From Amphiura filiformis (lineage: Eukaryota; Echinodermata; Ophiuroidea; Amphilepidida; Amphiuridae), in the NCBI RefSeq assembly GCF_039555335.1, contig NW_027305499.1:558001-622000 (forward strand): 64,000 nt of DNA. The letters run 5' to 3'. A program made the translations under genes and the position numbers. Under the pieces are notes generated by a model. The model saw only the letters and a program-made list of their open reading frames with translations, was not told the DNA's origin and searched no databases. Below are positions 1 through 12,113 of the stretch, one piece after another. How positions within the stretch are numbered: position 1 is the first letter of the stretch; each line of letters starts with the position of its first letter.

Positions 1-610
1 TTTAATGGATTGGCCGTAACTCGATAATTGAAAACCTTCACAAAATGACAGGGAGTGTGCCTAAACGCCCGGATATTTCATTTTGGTGAATCCTGGTAAC
101 ACTAGCATACCACATATGTTATGGTAAGGTATCATAGAAATAATGTAGCTAAGAATTCTGGCGATAATATCATACACAAAAACAATATTATTGTTGCAAA
201 AATGACAACAAGTGGTACCAGATTCCATGCAAATTTTGTCATTGCTTAAGCTTATAAAATTAAATTAACGCAACCTTTATACAGGCTGAATAGCGACATT
301 ATTTTGTTGAACTGTTTATTATCTGTAGCCAAATTAAAAGCAAAATCGGGGCATGCATCACTAACTTATGGCCTCTGTCACAAAAATCTTCATGCTCATG
401 TGACGTGAACAGAATTGAAACACTGACAAAGTACATTTGTGTATGAGCTAGATTAATAAATAATAATTAATAATAATGCTTAGAATGTTAGCTTCAAGAT
501 GACCTATGATTTTTAGGTCTACGATGTTTATTTTCTGGAGAAAAAAATTGGTTTAGGTGGCTACGTACAGCCCAGATTAGGATGAGAACCATAGAAATTT
601 AGCGTAACCT
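1..610. other. AT-rich non-coding sequence, nothing recognised
   Basis: No reading frame, repeat structure or RNA signal that I can support is visible here. The stretch ends where the diverged LINE-containing repeat that recurs at 7.1 kb begins. Confidence 0.5.
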
Positions 611-1375
611 TAAAGCATTGAGCGACAAGCATTCTTTTATTGAAGTGCTACGTTTCTCGTCACTACTTTACATTCTATAGCATATATCTAATATCATTTT
701 TGTTTATTTTGGCAGGGAGCTCTTAATCGTGATTAGGTTAAGTTATAAAAAAAATAAGAAGGTGTATTTTCCAGGCTACCCTTACAAGCTCGATATCATA
801 AGACCAGCACTACTCCATGGCACCTAGAAGCTCATAGGTAGAATGTTAGCTATTAATATTATCAATAGATAGGATAATATGACGACAATTTACTGGCAAA
901 CATGAGACTTCATTTTAAGGGTTTATTCTCTTATTCCACTTTGTTGAATCTCTTGTCGTAAGAGCATTGAAACCTTAACGTTAGATGTGAAGTGATCACG
1001 CTGTATTCCACTCTGTGGCGAATAGGTGAATAAAGATGGCATATTTATAGGCATTTATGGCCTTAATTTAAGAATTTGAAGAGCTTGCGATTTTGCTACT
1101 TTGGATGCATTTGAAATCTATACGATGCTATTGATAGATTTTTTTATACACAAAATGAGGCCATGTCCATTCTGGGATCTCACAAAATGGCCAATGATTC
1201 CTTCGTTGTCTTCAATGCTCCTCGTATGTTGAATAACATGCCCGAGATCCGTGGAGCAGAGTATGTGTCTTTTTTTCAAGCGGGTCTTGGAAACATTTTT
1301 CCCATGCTGATTTGTTTGTTTTTGTTGCTCACTCTTCATTTTGTGCTATGATTGGTAAATATTTGTTTACCAGGT
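611..1375 (+). pseudogene. CR1/L2-like LINE 3' end remnant, copy 1
   Basis: This block aligns collinearly with 7094-7840, starting at 'aaagcattgagcgac' and running through shared text such as 'ggcagggagctcttaatc'. Near its 3' end (about 1163-1300) the frames spell a decayed version of the motif that closes many CR1/L2/Jockey reverse-transcriptase proteins: an 'F..F.APR..N..PEIRGAE' segment followed by 'SFF(K/Q)...L...FP', broken by frameshifts. In that family these residues are the last part of ORF2, just before the 3' UTR. The copy is only the C-terminal tail; no polymerase motifs are visible. Unlike the 7.1 kb copy it lacks the GATA tail. The assignment to this clade rests on the short motif and is moderate at best. 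Confidence 0.45.
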
Positions 1376-1688
1376 CTACGTAGTTGAACAATGCTTAATT
1401 TGCATACATCCAAAATGGCCGCTTATGCAGGTGTTTTACATTAGTAGGTTACCAATGTATCAATCCGAATCCTATGACATTTTTTTAAAGTTTGAATGGG
1501 CTAGTAGTTCTCCCCAACCACAAAATCGAGTATTATTATAATTTTAACTCTGAGCTTTAAAGCATAAAACACTTTATAGCTTATTTGTTGGCATATATAA
1601 TTTCCAAGCATGACAGGGTATCCACCTGTTTATTTATTGTATTGAATATCATAATTAAGGACGGTATAAGTTATGCAAAATGACAAAT
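1376..1688. other. non-coding gap
   Basis: AT-rich spacer between the LINE remnant and the MITE at 1689. Nothing recognised. Confidence 0.4.
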
Positions 1689-1946
1689 GAAGACCTGAGT
1701 GCAAGAAGACCGTAAGTCCACATGACCCCTCAACATGTATAAACTAAAGTTGCGTATAGTTTCGCATAGTTTGGTAATGTTTTATACATGTTCATGGGCC
1801 AAAACAAATCTTTCACAACCTTTCATGATGTTTTCACCCTGGAACATGTATTAAACATTATAAAACCCTAAGAAACTATACGTATCTTTAGTGTATACAT
1901 GTTGAGGGGCCAAGTGGACTTACGGTCTTCTTGCGCTCAGGTCTTC
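1689..1946. mobile_element. palindromic MITE, 258 bp, AAAT flanks
   Basis: The ends are inverted copies: 'gaagacctgag(t/c)gcaag' at 1689 reads inward and its complement ends at 1946. The inverted match runs about 70 bp with few mismatches, including 'cccctcaacatgtata' on both arms. AAAT sits immediately outside each end (1685-1688 and 1947-1950), a plausible 4-bp target duplication. There is no coding capacity, so it is a non-autonomous foldback DNA element. The superfamily cannot be told from the sequence alone. Confidence 0.8.
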
Positions 1947-3383
1947 AAATATCATATGTTAAGAAATTGTAATGAGAATGTAATATGCATTAAGATTGCA
2001 TTATTAAGGTCCATAAGGAAATTGAAATCGAATATGACCTCAGGGTATAGCTATATACTTGTCATATACCTGTAAAATTTGAGCTGCTAACTGATTCAGA
2101 AAATGCAATTTTCATGACTATTCATATCGATTCCCATACATATTCATATATATCTATAAATATTCGAAATCCACATTTTAACTTTTCTGTATACTAAATG
2201 GATTTGACAGCCATGAAATATTTTTGACTAGCGGCTCACGAGGTAATACCGGTATATATAGCATTTGGCTTATATATTCCAGTTTCTAATATATTTTATC
2301 TTAAAATGTATGACAAAGAAAATATAGGTTAATAATTATTACTCATAGGTTTACTCATTCGGCAGCTTAACCAACAGTTATTTAATTGACGACGTAATAG
2401 GATGTTATACCTGGGCTTTCAGCACATTCCAGTAAAGACATCTCGACGTTGATTACATCACTTGAAGATATTCTTCTTTCTGTTTCTGTTTTATTAGTAG
2501 CTATAGCACCTTAAATCTGAATCTATATAACCTTCACCGAAACACTTGTATATTGCGATAATTCAGGATAACATGAATACCACGAAAGATTTTCAGAATA
2601 TTCTAAAGGATTACAATGCAACGAAGGAGGTATTTTGAAATTTGGAATTAAATCAAAATACTAGACTTACTATTTTTAGCAATGCTATGTTGCGTATGAT
2701 ACCATCACACTTCATCAGACAACTGATGCTGGTTTGGTCATGTGACAGTCACTTTTATTGAGTGATGGTGATTCTACTCTATCCTAAATGCCGCTTTAAT
2801 GCCTCGCCACAAAATGGCCCATGCCAAAACCCTAATTGGTGACTATGAATGTTCTAATTTTATATGCGATTTGGAAAGAGGATGACCTTAAGAATATTTT
2901 CTGAAAAAAGTTCACATTTGGTTTGTTCTTCAAGGTGATATTTGTTTATCATAAACTGTTATGATTTGTTTTTTGATAATTTTGATTCATCTGTTTTTTT
3001 ACAGATATTTGAGAAACTCTTTGTAAATTATAACAATGGGATATGAAGATCATGAAAACTTTAAGGACAAATTAGTATTTATCAAATTTGATCCCGAAAG
3101 ATTCCCGTTGATCTCCGCCTTAAAACTTGTGCAGTCACCTTCAGTTGCCTGATGCCTGATTATTAGTATTTTGATTCAATTCCAAATTTCATGTTATAAT
3201 AACTGCATGGCTGAGAACATTCAGCAAGCAAGAGGGTATTACTTTTCTTCGAATCCACAATGAAATGTATAAAAACCGAAATTCTCAGAGATACAAAACA
3301 AATTGGATCATCGCGAGTTATTTTGTCACATTTAAAGGCATTCAACTGAGCCAGCCACAAGTCTGAAAGATGTTTTTGTTTCC
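1947..3383. other. non-coding sequence, nothing recognised
   Basis: Only short chance frames on either strand. No inverted repeat, tandem repeat or transposon motif noticed. Confidence 0.4.
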
Positions 3384-3482
3384 AAATCTAATACCCTGAA
3401 ATCAATAGAAATGTGATAACATTGGCTTGAGCTTTATATCTATTAGATTATGACCCATCCGAAATCGTGTTAGTGTTGACTT
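3384..3482. repeat. 99-bp dispersed repeat, copy 1
   Basis: Nearly identical to 5351-5449, with about two differences in 99 bp. The first part is bounded by 'aatctaata' and its inverted complement 'tattagatt', so it may be a tiny foldback. The identity continues about 30 bp past that hairpin to 'gtgttagtgttgactt'. Confidence 0.75.
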
Positions 3483-3582
3483 CATGAACGTTAACATTTT
3501 ATATGACCACACCATTCAAACACAAAGTTCTAGGACAGCTACTTTACAAGCTAGAAACATTACATCCATATATAGCAGCTAC

Positions 3583-3956
3583 CTTCGACTATATTTATAA
3601 ATACGTATTTATAAATACGCACGTGACCCATGGGCACGGCACACCAAGACCAGCAAACGTGAATATGTAATATGTTATCTTAAACAATATCTTGAAAGTA
3701 TTTGCCGACAGAAAAAAAATCACTAATATTATATTTATTAAAATGTTTATAATATAATCACAAAGTATATAGAACAAAATAGACAACTTTGCTGCACCGT
3801 AGTCTCGTGTTGTTTATCGCATTTGCATTCAAATATACAGGAAGACCACCCGCTATGTAGAAGATCACTTCGAGACTTACTGTCTACAAGCTGTTATGGC
3901 AGCGCGGGGTGGTCACGTGCGTATTTATAAATACGTATTTATAAATATAGTCGAAG
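3583..3956. mobile_element. MITE with self-palindromic TIRs, 374 bp
   Basis: Both ends carry an inverted repeat of about 46 bp: 'cttcgactatatttataa' at 3583 and its complement ending at 3956. Within each TIR the palindrome GTATTTATAAATAC occurs in overlapping tandem form, so each arm can also fold on itself. The TIR ends in 'cacgtgacc'. No clear target duplication is visible and the interior has no coding potential. Superfamily unknown. Confidence 0.8.
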
Positions 3957-5350
3957 CAAACGGAACAGGTAACTATCAGGATTATTCAGTTAAACTAACT
4001 TGTACCCTTTCCCTGAAATATGACATTGGTCATTTTTTTTTCCAAATCTCATTTTTGGGCATATTTGTAATGTTGTCAACAGAACAATTTTAACATAAAA
4101 TCATATTTATTACTAGTGGCGTTCCTTTCACTTTACCCTGGTATTTCAGCAAAAAAATGGACATAAAACCTTCCCGGTATACCCGGAATATTCGTTGAAC
4201 TAAGTTCCGTCGTACTGTATCATATGACCTCTTACAGTCAATGTGAATAGTGGTTTACGTATTCAGGAACTATGTTATCTCGATATTCTCAATTTAGATG
4301 TATCTATAACTTAAATATTCCTACTCATCATACTCATACACCTACTAATGCTCATCTTGATCTTACCATATCAATGTCAGACGAAGAGACACATGTGTTT
4401 TTGTATGATAAGATATTTCTCTAACTATCTTGGCTTAGTGTTTTTAAGACGCAGAAATAACAGTTGCGTCGTAATGTTTTATGATTGACTTTTGCATGTA
4501 TCATGGTATAGAGCAATAAATGGAAATCCCATCATTTACTTTGAATTATGGTAACTAAAATTTTTACATTTATCAATCACCTTTTGTTCACAATGATCAA
4601 TATTTGAAACATGATATTGATTACACAATGTGTTCCGAAGCCAGCTCATGCAGAACACGTGTATACTCGAAAATACCAATGAGAAAACAGCGAAATGATA
4701 ACTGCAATAAGGCTTTTAAAAACTGGTATTATCTTTGAAACAGGCGAATATACCAAACATTATGTTCTGCTAAACCTATGTGATATTAATATTACCATGT
4801 TTGTTAAAGGTTTTGCAAGGTTATAAGGCAGTTAAAGCCAAGATAATAAAAAACACAAAATCAGGTGCTATTGACCTATCATTTAAGCGTATGAAAATAC
4901 AGACATCTCGATCCGTGCCTAACCTAGAAACTAAAAACATTTTTCCTGGTGCATTCGTGTTTGAAATGCCCATGCTGTTTTTCAGAACAACATTTTCGTG
5001 ATATTTTATTACATGATATTTCCCCCAAAAGTGAAATATTGCAGTTTGACAAATTTTCGAGTACCAATCCTCCGAAAAGTAGACCTATCATACCTTTTGG
5101 ATGTTTCGTGTTTTTAGCGATACACGCAACATTGTTAAGAATGTACTGCCTGTAAAGTACGTTCGCCTTTGTAATTGAGAGAAAAACGAAACTTATAGCA
5201 AAGTGACACAGGTGTTTCCGAGTAATAAAGTAAAACACATCTGTTTTCCAAACGCAAAGCATTTATATCGCGTAACTTACCATTTTTTGTTTTCAAGGGG
5301 AACTTGATACTATAAATAGCGGAAAGTAACCTAGTATTAAGGATAGCAAT
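3957..5350. other. non-coding sequence; one unrecognised 112-codon frame
   Basis: The only frame over 100 codons is on the minus strand at 4924-5262. It has no motif I recognise, no neighbouring exon-like signals, and a plus-strand frame overlaps it. I treat it as chance. The rest is AT-rich spacer. Confidence 0.4.
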
Positions 5351-5449
5351 AAATCTAATACCCTATAATCAATAGAAATGTGATAACATTGGCTTGAGCT
5401 TTATATCTATTAGATTATGACCCATCCGAAATCGTGTTAGTGTTGACTT
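5351..5449. repeat. 99-bp dispersed repeat, copy 2
   Basis: Same orientation and nearly the same sequence as 3384-3482, about 2 kb apart. The flanks differ, so this is a dispersed unit rather than one larger duplication. Confidence 0.75.
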
Positions 5450-7093
5450 TATATTTTTAAAGTCGCGTGACGAGCGTACATTTGCTGATCCTTGTGATGG
5501 TACGTTTTTGTGCGACAACGTAGAGCTCATCTTATAGGTCACATGTTATTTTCCTGTCGCTAGCAACTGGAGTAGAAGTTTAGGTTGAGACTGATTCTAG
5601 AAAGAGTTCTGCCAATCTTGTTTATTATATGATGTAACTTCAACGAGAAGTTCTTACTCAAATGGTAAACAGTGGTCAGTACGTACGCCGTCCAGCACTC
5701 GTATACCACTTCCAAATCATCAATAAATATTTGAACTTGCCGGATAGTTAAAAACTTATTTGACTATTTACGTAATGAGCATATATAGTTATGTGAGATT
5801 CAAATTAAAGGCTCACATGTACAACTGGACATCCACTCCGAAAATTTTAAACTCTCGATCATTTGGAAAATGCAAAATTCGAGCTCTGTCATGAACGTGT
5901 TCTACTGCGGTAAAAAAAATCTACGATTAGTTACATTTACGACCTTGTTTGACAATATATCTCACACCAAGGAATTTCGACATGGTGATAGCCCTGTGAC
6001 AGAAGTGATTAAAATACTCTCTTAAGCATTTCATATGATGTGAATAATGTATGATACCAAAGCCTCAATTCTATAATTACTGACATCAACCTAATTTAGT
6101 CACGTTGGGCACTCGTAAAACCACATACGATTTTTACTGAAAAAGCACAACATCTTGTTAATATAATGGATGCCAGACTCCTGAGTGTAAAATGTTATAC
6201 TCGTAGTCCCTAAGTCCCCATGACGGGTCTATGAACACCTGCTGATCTCCAGAGCTCTATTGTTAGTTCTCTCTTTAAATACCCTAGAACATTGTAGCAG
6301 AAGACGTGCATTTCTTTCTTCAAGGAAATAGGAGAACAAATTCGATTCTTATATGAGATTTTGATCGAAGAGAATATAGAAACAACATACCCTATATCTT
6401 CCTTATGAAAAGAGATTTTGTCTTTATTGTTTTCATTGGCTTGTTTTGTTCATAAATTAGCGGGTTGTAGCATTTTGAATGTCAATACAGGGTTATTTTC
6501 TTTGATATTAATATAAGATAATTATAGTTGAAACACAATTTCTGTTTCTTACTTGCATGCTTTGGCGAGACGCGTGCTACTATGTTATATTTAATTTTTG
6601 TTATAAGATATATAGTTTAAGGCTCAATTAACATAAATTAACTTCGAAACTAAACATATTTCACCTTTAAGGTTCAAAATTACAAACTTGTGCACAACGA
6701 GGGTTCAGAACCAGAAAGCCTTAACTCACTTTGACCAGCTCTCACAAAATGAGCATAATGTGGGCTCCCTGCTTTGGTTTTCACAAATCAATATTTCCTC
6801 CAAAATGTTTTTCGATTTCTATTGAATTTTGTCATGATTAATGGACTGTATTTTCTTTAGTGCCCTGGCGTCGACTTTGTGTTCAACCCTCGACATTATA
6901 ATGTTAGCTTTTTTGGTCAAAAGAAAGAGGACAGAAAAAAGGACTTCCCGAAGGCATTCTATTTTCATATATTATGCTATATAGTTCCCCATTTAGATTG
7001 TATTGTATTAGAGTGTAGCGGCGGGAAGAAGAACCTTGATAAGGCCAGGTGAGCACACAACAGTAATGATATCCCTATAGCATTATGTTCAAA
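5450..7093. other. non-coding sequence, nothing recognised
   Basis: AT-rich. No supported reading frame and no strong inverted or tandem structure seen. Confidence 0.4.
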
Positions 7094-7873
7094 GCATTGA
7101 GCGACACACATTTTTTATTTAAGTGCTACGTTTCTCGTCTCTCCTTTACATTCTATAACATATATTTAATATCAGTTTTGTTTATTTTGGCAGGGAGCTC
7201 TTAATCGTGATTAAGTTAAGTTATAAAAAATGAGAAGGTATATTTTCCAGGCTACCCTTACAAGCTCGATATCATAAGACCAAAACTATTTCATGGCACC
7301 CAGAAGCTCATAGGTAGAATGACGACAATTTGCTGACAAACATGAGACGTCATTTCATGGCTTTGTTCTTTTATTCCACTTTGTTGAATCTCTTGTGGTA
7401 TGGAGCCTTAACGTTAGATGTGAAGTGATCACGCTGCATTCCACTCTGTAGCGAATAGGAGAATATCGATGGCACATCAAGGCATTTATGGTCTTAATTG
7501 TATTCATTAATTTAAGAATTTGAAGAGAATAATTATGTACACAGCTTGCGATATCGCTACTTTGGATGCATTTGAAATCCATATGATGCTATTGATACAC
7601 AAAATGAGGCCATGTCCATTCTGGTACATTCTCACAAAAAGGCCGATGATTCCTCTTTTGTCCTCAGTGTTCCTCGTATCTGGAATAATATACCCGAGAT
7701 CCGTGGAGCAGATCGAGTATGTGTCTTTTTTTCAAGCGGGTCTTGGAAACAATTTTCCCATGATGATTTTTTGTTTTTTGTTGCTCTCTCTTCCATTTTG
7801 TGCTATGATTGTTTAATTTTTGTTTTTCATTTTAAATAGACTTTTTCTCTGTAGAGCGCTTAATAAATGTTCG
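7094..7873 (+). pseudogene. CR1/L2-like LINE 3' end remnant, copy 2
   Basis: Collinear with 611-1360. Around 7640-7760 the sequence spells, across two frames, 'SSFVLSVPRIWNNIPEIRGA' then 'SFF..VLE..FP', the signature closing segment of CR1/L2-type ORF2 proteins (usual form R-LWN-LP-IR-A-S..FK..L). After the decayed stop the text runs 'cgcttaataaatgttcg' directly into a GATA microsatellite, as expected for a LINE 3' terminus that ends in a simple repeat. The polymerase core is absent, so this is a 5'-truncated, frameshifted relic. The two copies differ by scattered indels, so they are old. I cannot tell whether they arose by two insertions or by duplication of a segment that already held the LINE. 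Confidence 0.5.

Positions 7874-7951
<78 letters not shown>
7874..7951. repeat. (GATA)n microsatellite, about 19 units
   Basis: An uninterrupted GATA run immediately downstream of the LINE relic, probably the element's 3' tail after expansion. Confidence 0.95.
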
Positions 7952-7952
<1 letters not shown>

Positions 7953-9059
7953 AGTCAAACATGACTTTGTCAATTATCTTTGGATTTAGCAATCTTAGTG
8001 TAAGTACGTGGATTAGACATTGTTACCGCACGTGTCTCTTATCACGAAGAGTTGATTGAAATCTCAAAATACTACTCTTGAGAAAAATGGAAAAAAAAAT
8101 AATTTTCATTTTTTTACTTAGGCAATTATTATTTTGATATGGCTAACCTATGTAGAGTGAGTAAATGGATTAGACAATGTTACTGCAGGTGTCTCCTATG
8201 ATGAATAACGGATATATGCAAAGGTCTCAAATTTGTAAAAATATGATTAAAGCATGCGATATAAGGGTTTGGTTTCATATGAGTTTATTCCACAATGTAA
8301 ACTTTTGGGAAAACAAAACATGTTTTTTTAATAATGGCAATTAAGGCGTGTATATATTTTTTGTGTATGTGGGTTAAGGTATCTATATGATAATTGGAAC
8401 CAAACTAATGAGTCGCTTGCAATTCTGATTCTTCATTATTTTTTCATTATCTCTTTTATTAAAAAAAAAAAACATTACAACTTCGCTCAGTTCGCATTAA
8501 AACGATTTTACCCGTTCTCCATAATTTAATGTTTCGATTACAATTTTATTTACACTTTAATCAAAAAATTGAATTGAATTATGAAAAACTCAATTCCGAT
8601 GGACGAATCCGGCTTTCAACCAAGCTCTTCTTATACAAGATTGATGTGGGAAATATATTGCGATTTTATATGTAACACATTGACACTATTCTAAAGTTAC
8701 CAAGAGTTATCAAGTTGCAAACTTAAATGATTTATTTGACCTGGCCTAAATTGGTAAAAGCCAAGTAGGTTGTTGAGGCATTCATTTGCTTTAATGTAGT
8801 GCTTTGGAAATCAATTTCTTTTCTACTGTTTGAGTACAATTGACAGCACGACTTCTGATTTAGAGTGTCAGCGTAACTTTTTGATTATACGGAAGAGACT
8901 AAGTGCCATGCGGTTCAGTTTGTAACTAAGGTCCACAAGATCATTTACTTCTTACGTTCCTAACTTAGACATTTTGAAATAAAGAAAAGTAAAGATAAAA
9001 AAAATAAAGAAATAGTTAAGACAAACAGTATCTCTCTTCCTAACTTGACTTCAGGAACT
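7952..9059. other. non-coding sequence, nothing recognised
   Basis: AT-rich with short homopolymer runs. No supported feature. Confidence 0.4.
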
Positions 9060-9430
9060 CGGGCTCTCGTGATTTCTGGACATTAATTTAAAAAGTCATA
9101 ATCTCGGTACCACGACGTTAAGTTAGGATCTCGTGATTACAAGATCCTGAATTTTTAACTTAAAGTCGGAAAGATATGAATTCGTGATCACGAGATCCTG
9201 AGTTCCTGCTTTAATTCGGGAAATCACAAATTCGTAATAAAAAGATTGCTGTTTGGTCCGAGGTCTGAGACTTGCATTAAAAATTGAGCAGATTTCATGA
9301 GTTCCCGATAACCTTGGTTGTCTGAATTATTCTGTTATTTTATATCTTTACAATTTCAAACTGGCTATATGAAGTCAGCAACACAAAAAAAATCATGATT
9401 TCAAGATCACGAGATCCAGACTTCCTGCAT
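9060..9430. repeat. cluster of CTCGTGATCACGAGATCC-type palindromic motifs
   Basis: Variants of 'tctcgtgat(t/c)acgagatcctg' occur near 9068, 9128, 9183 and 9395, each followed by 'gagttcctgc' or 'gacttcctgc'. The core cgtgatcacg is a perfect palindrome. They look like decayed tandem units rather than genes. Confidence 0.45.
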
Positions 9431-9539
9431 AATAAACTGAACTGCCCGATTCATTATAGATTTGGTAAAAAGCGCCACTGTAAGCAAGAGTGCACTTATA
9501 TTACTACCATGTTCATCTGTGTTGGTAATCAAATAAATT

Positions 9540-9890
9540 AATAACACATAACGTTGCTCACCTGAAATATTTGGTTGTTTAGACTACAACCTACTTCAGC
9601 AGAATGATCCAGTTCATTGATCGATTTGATGAGTCTTGACATGTGGAGACAAAGCTGGATCGTAGACTCTTCAGAACTGGATCGTAAAGTTCGACAGAGA
9701 ACCACGGTACTTCGAAAGAGGAGTCAAAGAGGCCATTCACATCCGGGCCAACCAGCGTTCTTTGATTAAGGACGGGTAACGCTACAATTTAGCATGAGTC
9801 GTCCAATCAATCAACGAACTGGATCATTCTGCTGAAGAAGGCTGTAGTCTTAACAACCGAACATTTCAGGTGAGCAACTATGTGTTATGA
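9540..9890 (+). mobile_element. Penelope-like element 3' fragment with inverted ends
   Basis: The interior (about 9690-9850) reads, with two stop codons, a segment of the form 'FERGVKEAIHIRANQRSL' followed by 'KDG-RYNL' and then 'ELDHSAEEGCS'. This is the characteristic C-terminal stretch after the GIY-YIG domain of Penelope-like retroelement proteins. The ends are inverted copies of about 75 bp: 'gttgctcacctgaaat' near 9553 and its complement near 9868-9883, each joined to a copy of 'cagcagaatgatccagtt'. Penelope elements are known to carry terminal copies in either orientation, so an inverted partial copy fits. The fragment is 5' truncated and dead. Confidence 0.65.
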
Positions 9891-11224
9891 ACAAAAGTTT
9901 AATTCTTCATTTATAAGACTGGACTTCATTTTGAATTAGCCTGTATAGCAAACAAAAAAGAAGGTTTCAACTATAGATGAGCTGCCTTTGAGCCATTCAT
10001 ATTCGATTCATAGATTTATTAATGATATAGCAAGATAAGGACTATACGTTCAAGTTGCTATCATTAAAAAAACAGGACCTATGCATATCTATGTCACTTT
10101 CTTCCTCTCTTTGCAACGATACTGGAAATGCTAGGCAGCGTAGAAAAGAATATAACACTAAACTTCGAAATTATTTGAGTTTCTAGATTCTTTTCGTGGT
10201 ACATCTTGATTTGGGAAGCACTTATCTTCAAAATATTGGTTCGTGACTTCTTGGAACATTAATAAATCATATTTAGACTACCAAGCAATAGAACACCAAG
10301 ACAAACAAAACTCGGTAAACATTTATTCAATCCAACCCTCTTCATAAAAGTAGGAAAGCACTCACGTTTTTATACTTTTATGACGGTCCATAAACCCTGA
10401 AGCTAGCTGCACTGTCCCAATATACTTCTATGTTCCAATTTACATTCACTCGTCATAACACACTGGGTAAATATTATTGAGTTATTCCTAAAAATATATG
10501 TTATAATTGCATATAATTTCCAATTCAACCAGTTCAAGCAGTAGTTGGCAAATGGGAACTCCGTCAGTATTTTAATACTAATTAAAAGTACTTTTTTTTT
10601 TTTATTATGTTCAGCTTTCTTTCCGTAAAGACGAGGTTATAAGAGTTGAGCACATCATGCAACAACATAATATGATATATTCAATAACCTAATGTCTTTA
10701 AAACCAACACTGAATAAAATGCATCATAACGCGCAAATACCCATCCAATCGTAAAGTCCCTAGAGTCAATACACGTAAATGAACTTTAAATATAAATAAC
10801 CCATCAATGAAAACAAGTTGCTAAGAGTTGCTAAAGAAATTTAGTTTTCGTCTCCAGAGAGTCCCGCTGCACGAATCTGCCTTTGGTGTATTGAGTATAA
10901 AATCATCTTTAGACGATGTCGCCCTAAGGCAAATCATGCTGCATCATAATCACCTTCATCATACAATGTATTTATTGCTACGAGGCATAGTACAAGCTTT
11001 TGAATTAATTGGGTTGATTCCATCTTTTTTCATGTTGCATTTATGATAAAATACCTTATTTAACAACTTTACATTTGTGATCTAATACCACATTGTATAT
11101 CCATGTGTCAACACTTTAATAAGTTGATTTTATTCAACTAGTTGTGCCAGTCTATATCCGCGAGAAGCTTCATCAATTGGTAAACCCACATTTCCTGTTG
11201 CAGAGTACCGTCTTAACCACCCAA

Positions 11225-11422
11225 CACTATGGACCACAATGGCCTCATCCCAATGGCATTGTTCAATAACCTCAATTAAACACTCATAGTACAAAGTTTG
11301 ACCTCAAGTTGCAGAGTATGAGTTTTTGTACCTACATTTTCTAAGGTCATTCAAATAATGTACAAATGTATTGGGGTTAAAGCACTATGTCCTGATAGAT
11401 GAACATGTTGTGGATCCCAGTG
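11225..11422. mobile_element. CACTA-like MITE, 198 bp, 3-bp TSD, copy 1
   Basis: Ends are CACTATGGACCACAA and, inverted at the other end, CACTGGGATCCACAA. The trinucleotide CAA flanks both sides (11222-11224 and 11423-11425). The E2 paralogue at 38395 runs from 'ccac' straight into 'tgataaagacg', the uninserted arrangement. A second copy with a different 3-bp flank lies at 50842-51040. CACTA termini plus a 3-bp duplication are the hallmark of the CACTA/EnSpm superfamily. Confidence 0.8.
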
Positions 11423-12113
11423 CAATGATAAAGACGATACAGTCTTGTCAATGCTTTAAGACTAGGCCCAGAAACTAGATATATACTCTTCATTAGATGT
11501 GTTATTTTGAAGCAATGCTTATATAGGACTAGCTGTTGCCGCAGTTCCATCCCCACTCGATCTTTCTTGGAACAATAAACCCAATGGTTCATTATTTTAC
11601 TTTTCAACTTTCTTTTCCAAATGTAAGGAAGTAAACGTTCAACAGCTATGATTTCGTTTTGACAGACAACATGCGTTTGTTTATGATGAAGAATTGTAAG
11701 TCAAACAAGGTAGGCCAATCAGAGTTAAAAATGTCTTATTAATTTGATACAACTGAAAGTTAAATATTAAATCAGATTACTTTATCCACTTTATTAACGT
11801 TGCCGAGTCCTCTAGCACGAAAAAAAAAGTGTTGTTGCTCCCCTTGTTTTTTTTCATAATGACCATCATAATAAATTATGCTATTGTGATATTCACAAAG
11901 TGAACACGCCCTTACAAACAAATTATTTGTACAAAAGTATAAAGGCACATGCATAAGTGATTTTCGTGGCTAAAAATTCATCGAACAAGTTCAAAATATG
12001 AAGTTTTAATCCCTTAGCATAATGTGGCTGAAGTCAACCGTATTTGGGGGAGAGGAGTTGGTGAAACCAACTTCAATCTTACCTATAAGTTACCTTCGAT
12101 CGGCTAATGCACA

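Noticed and set aside
4924-5262. 112-codon minus-strand frame as a small gene
   Set aside because: No domain, no splice or promoter context, low-complexity cysteine/asparagine mix, and an overlapping open frame on the opposite strand. In AT-rich non-coding DNA of this length one or two such frames are expected.
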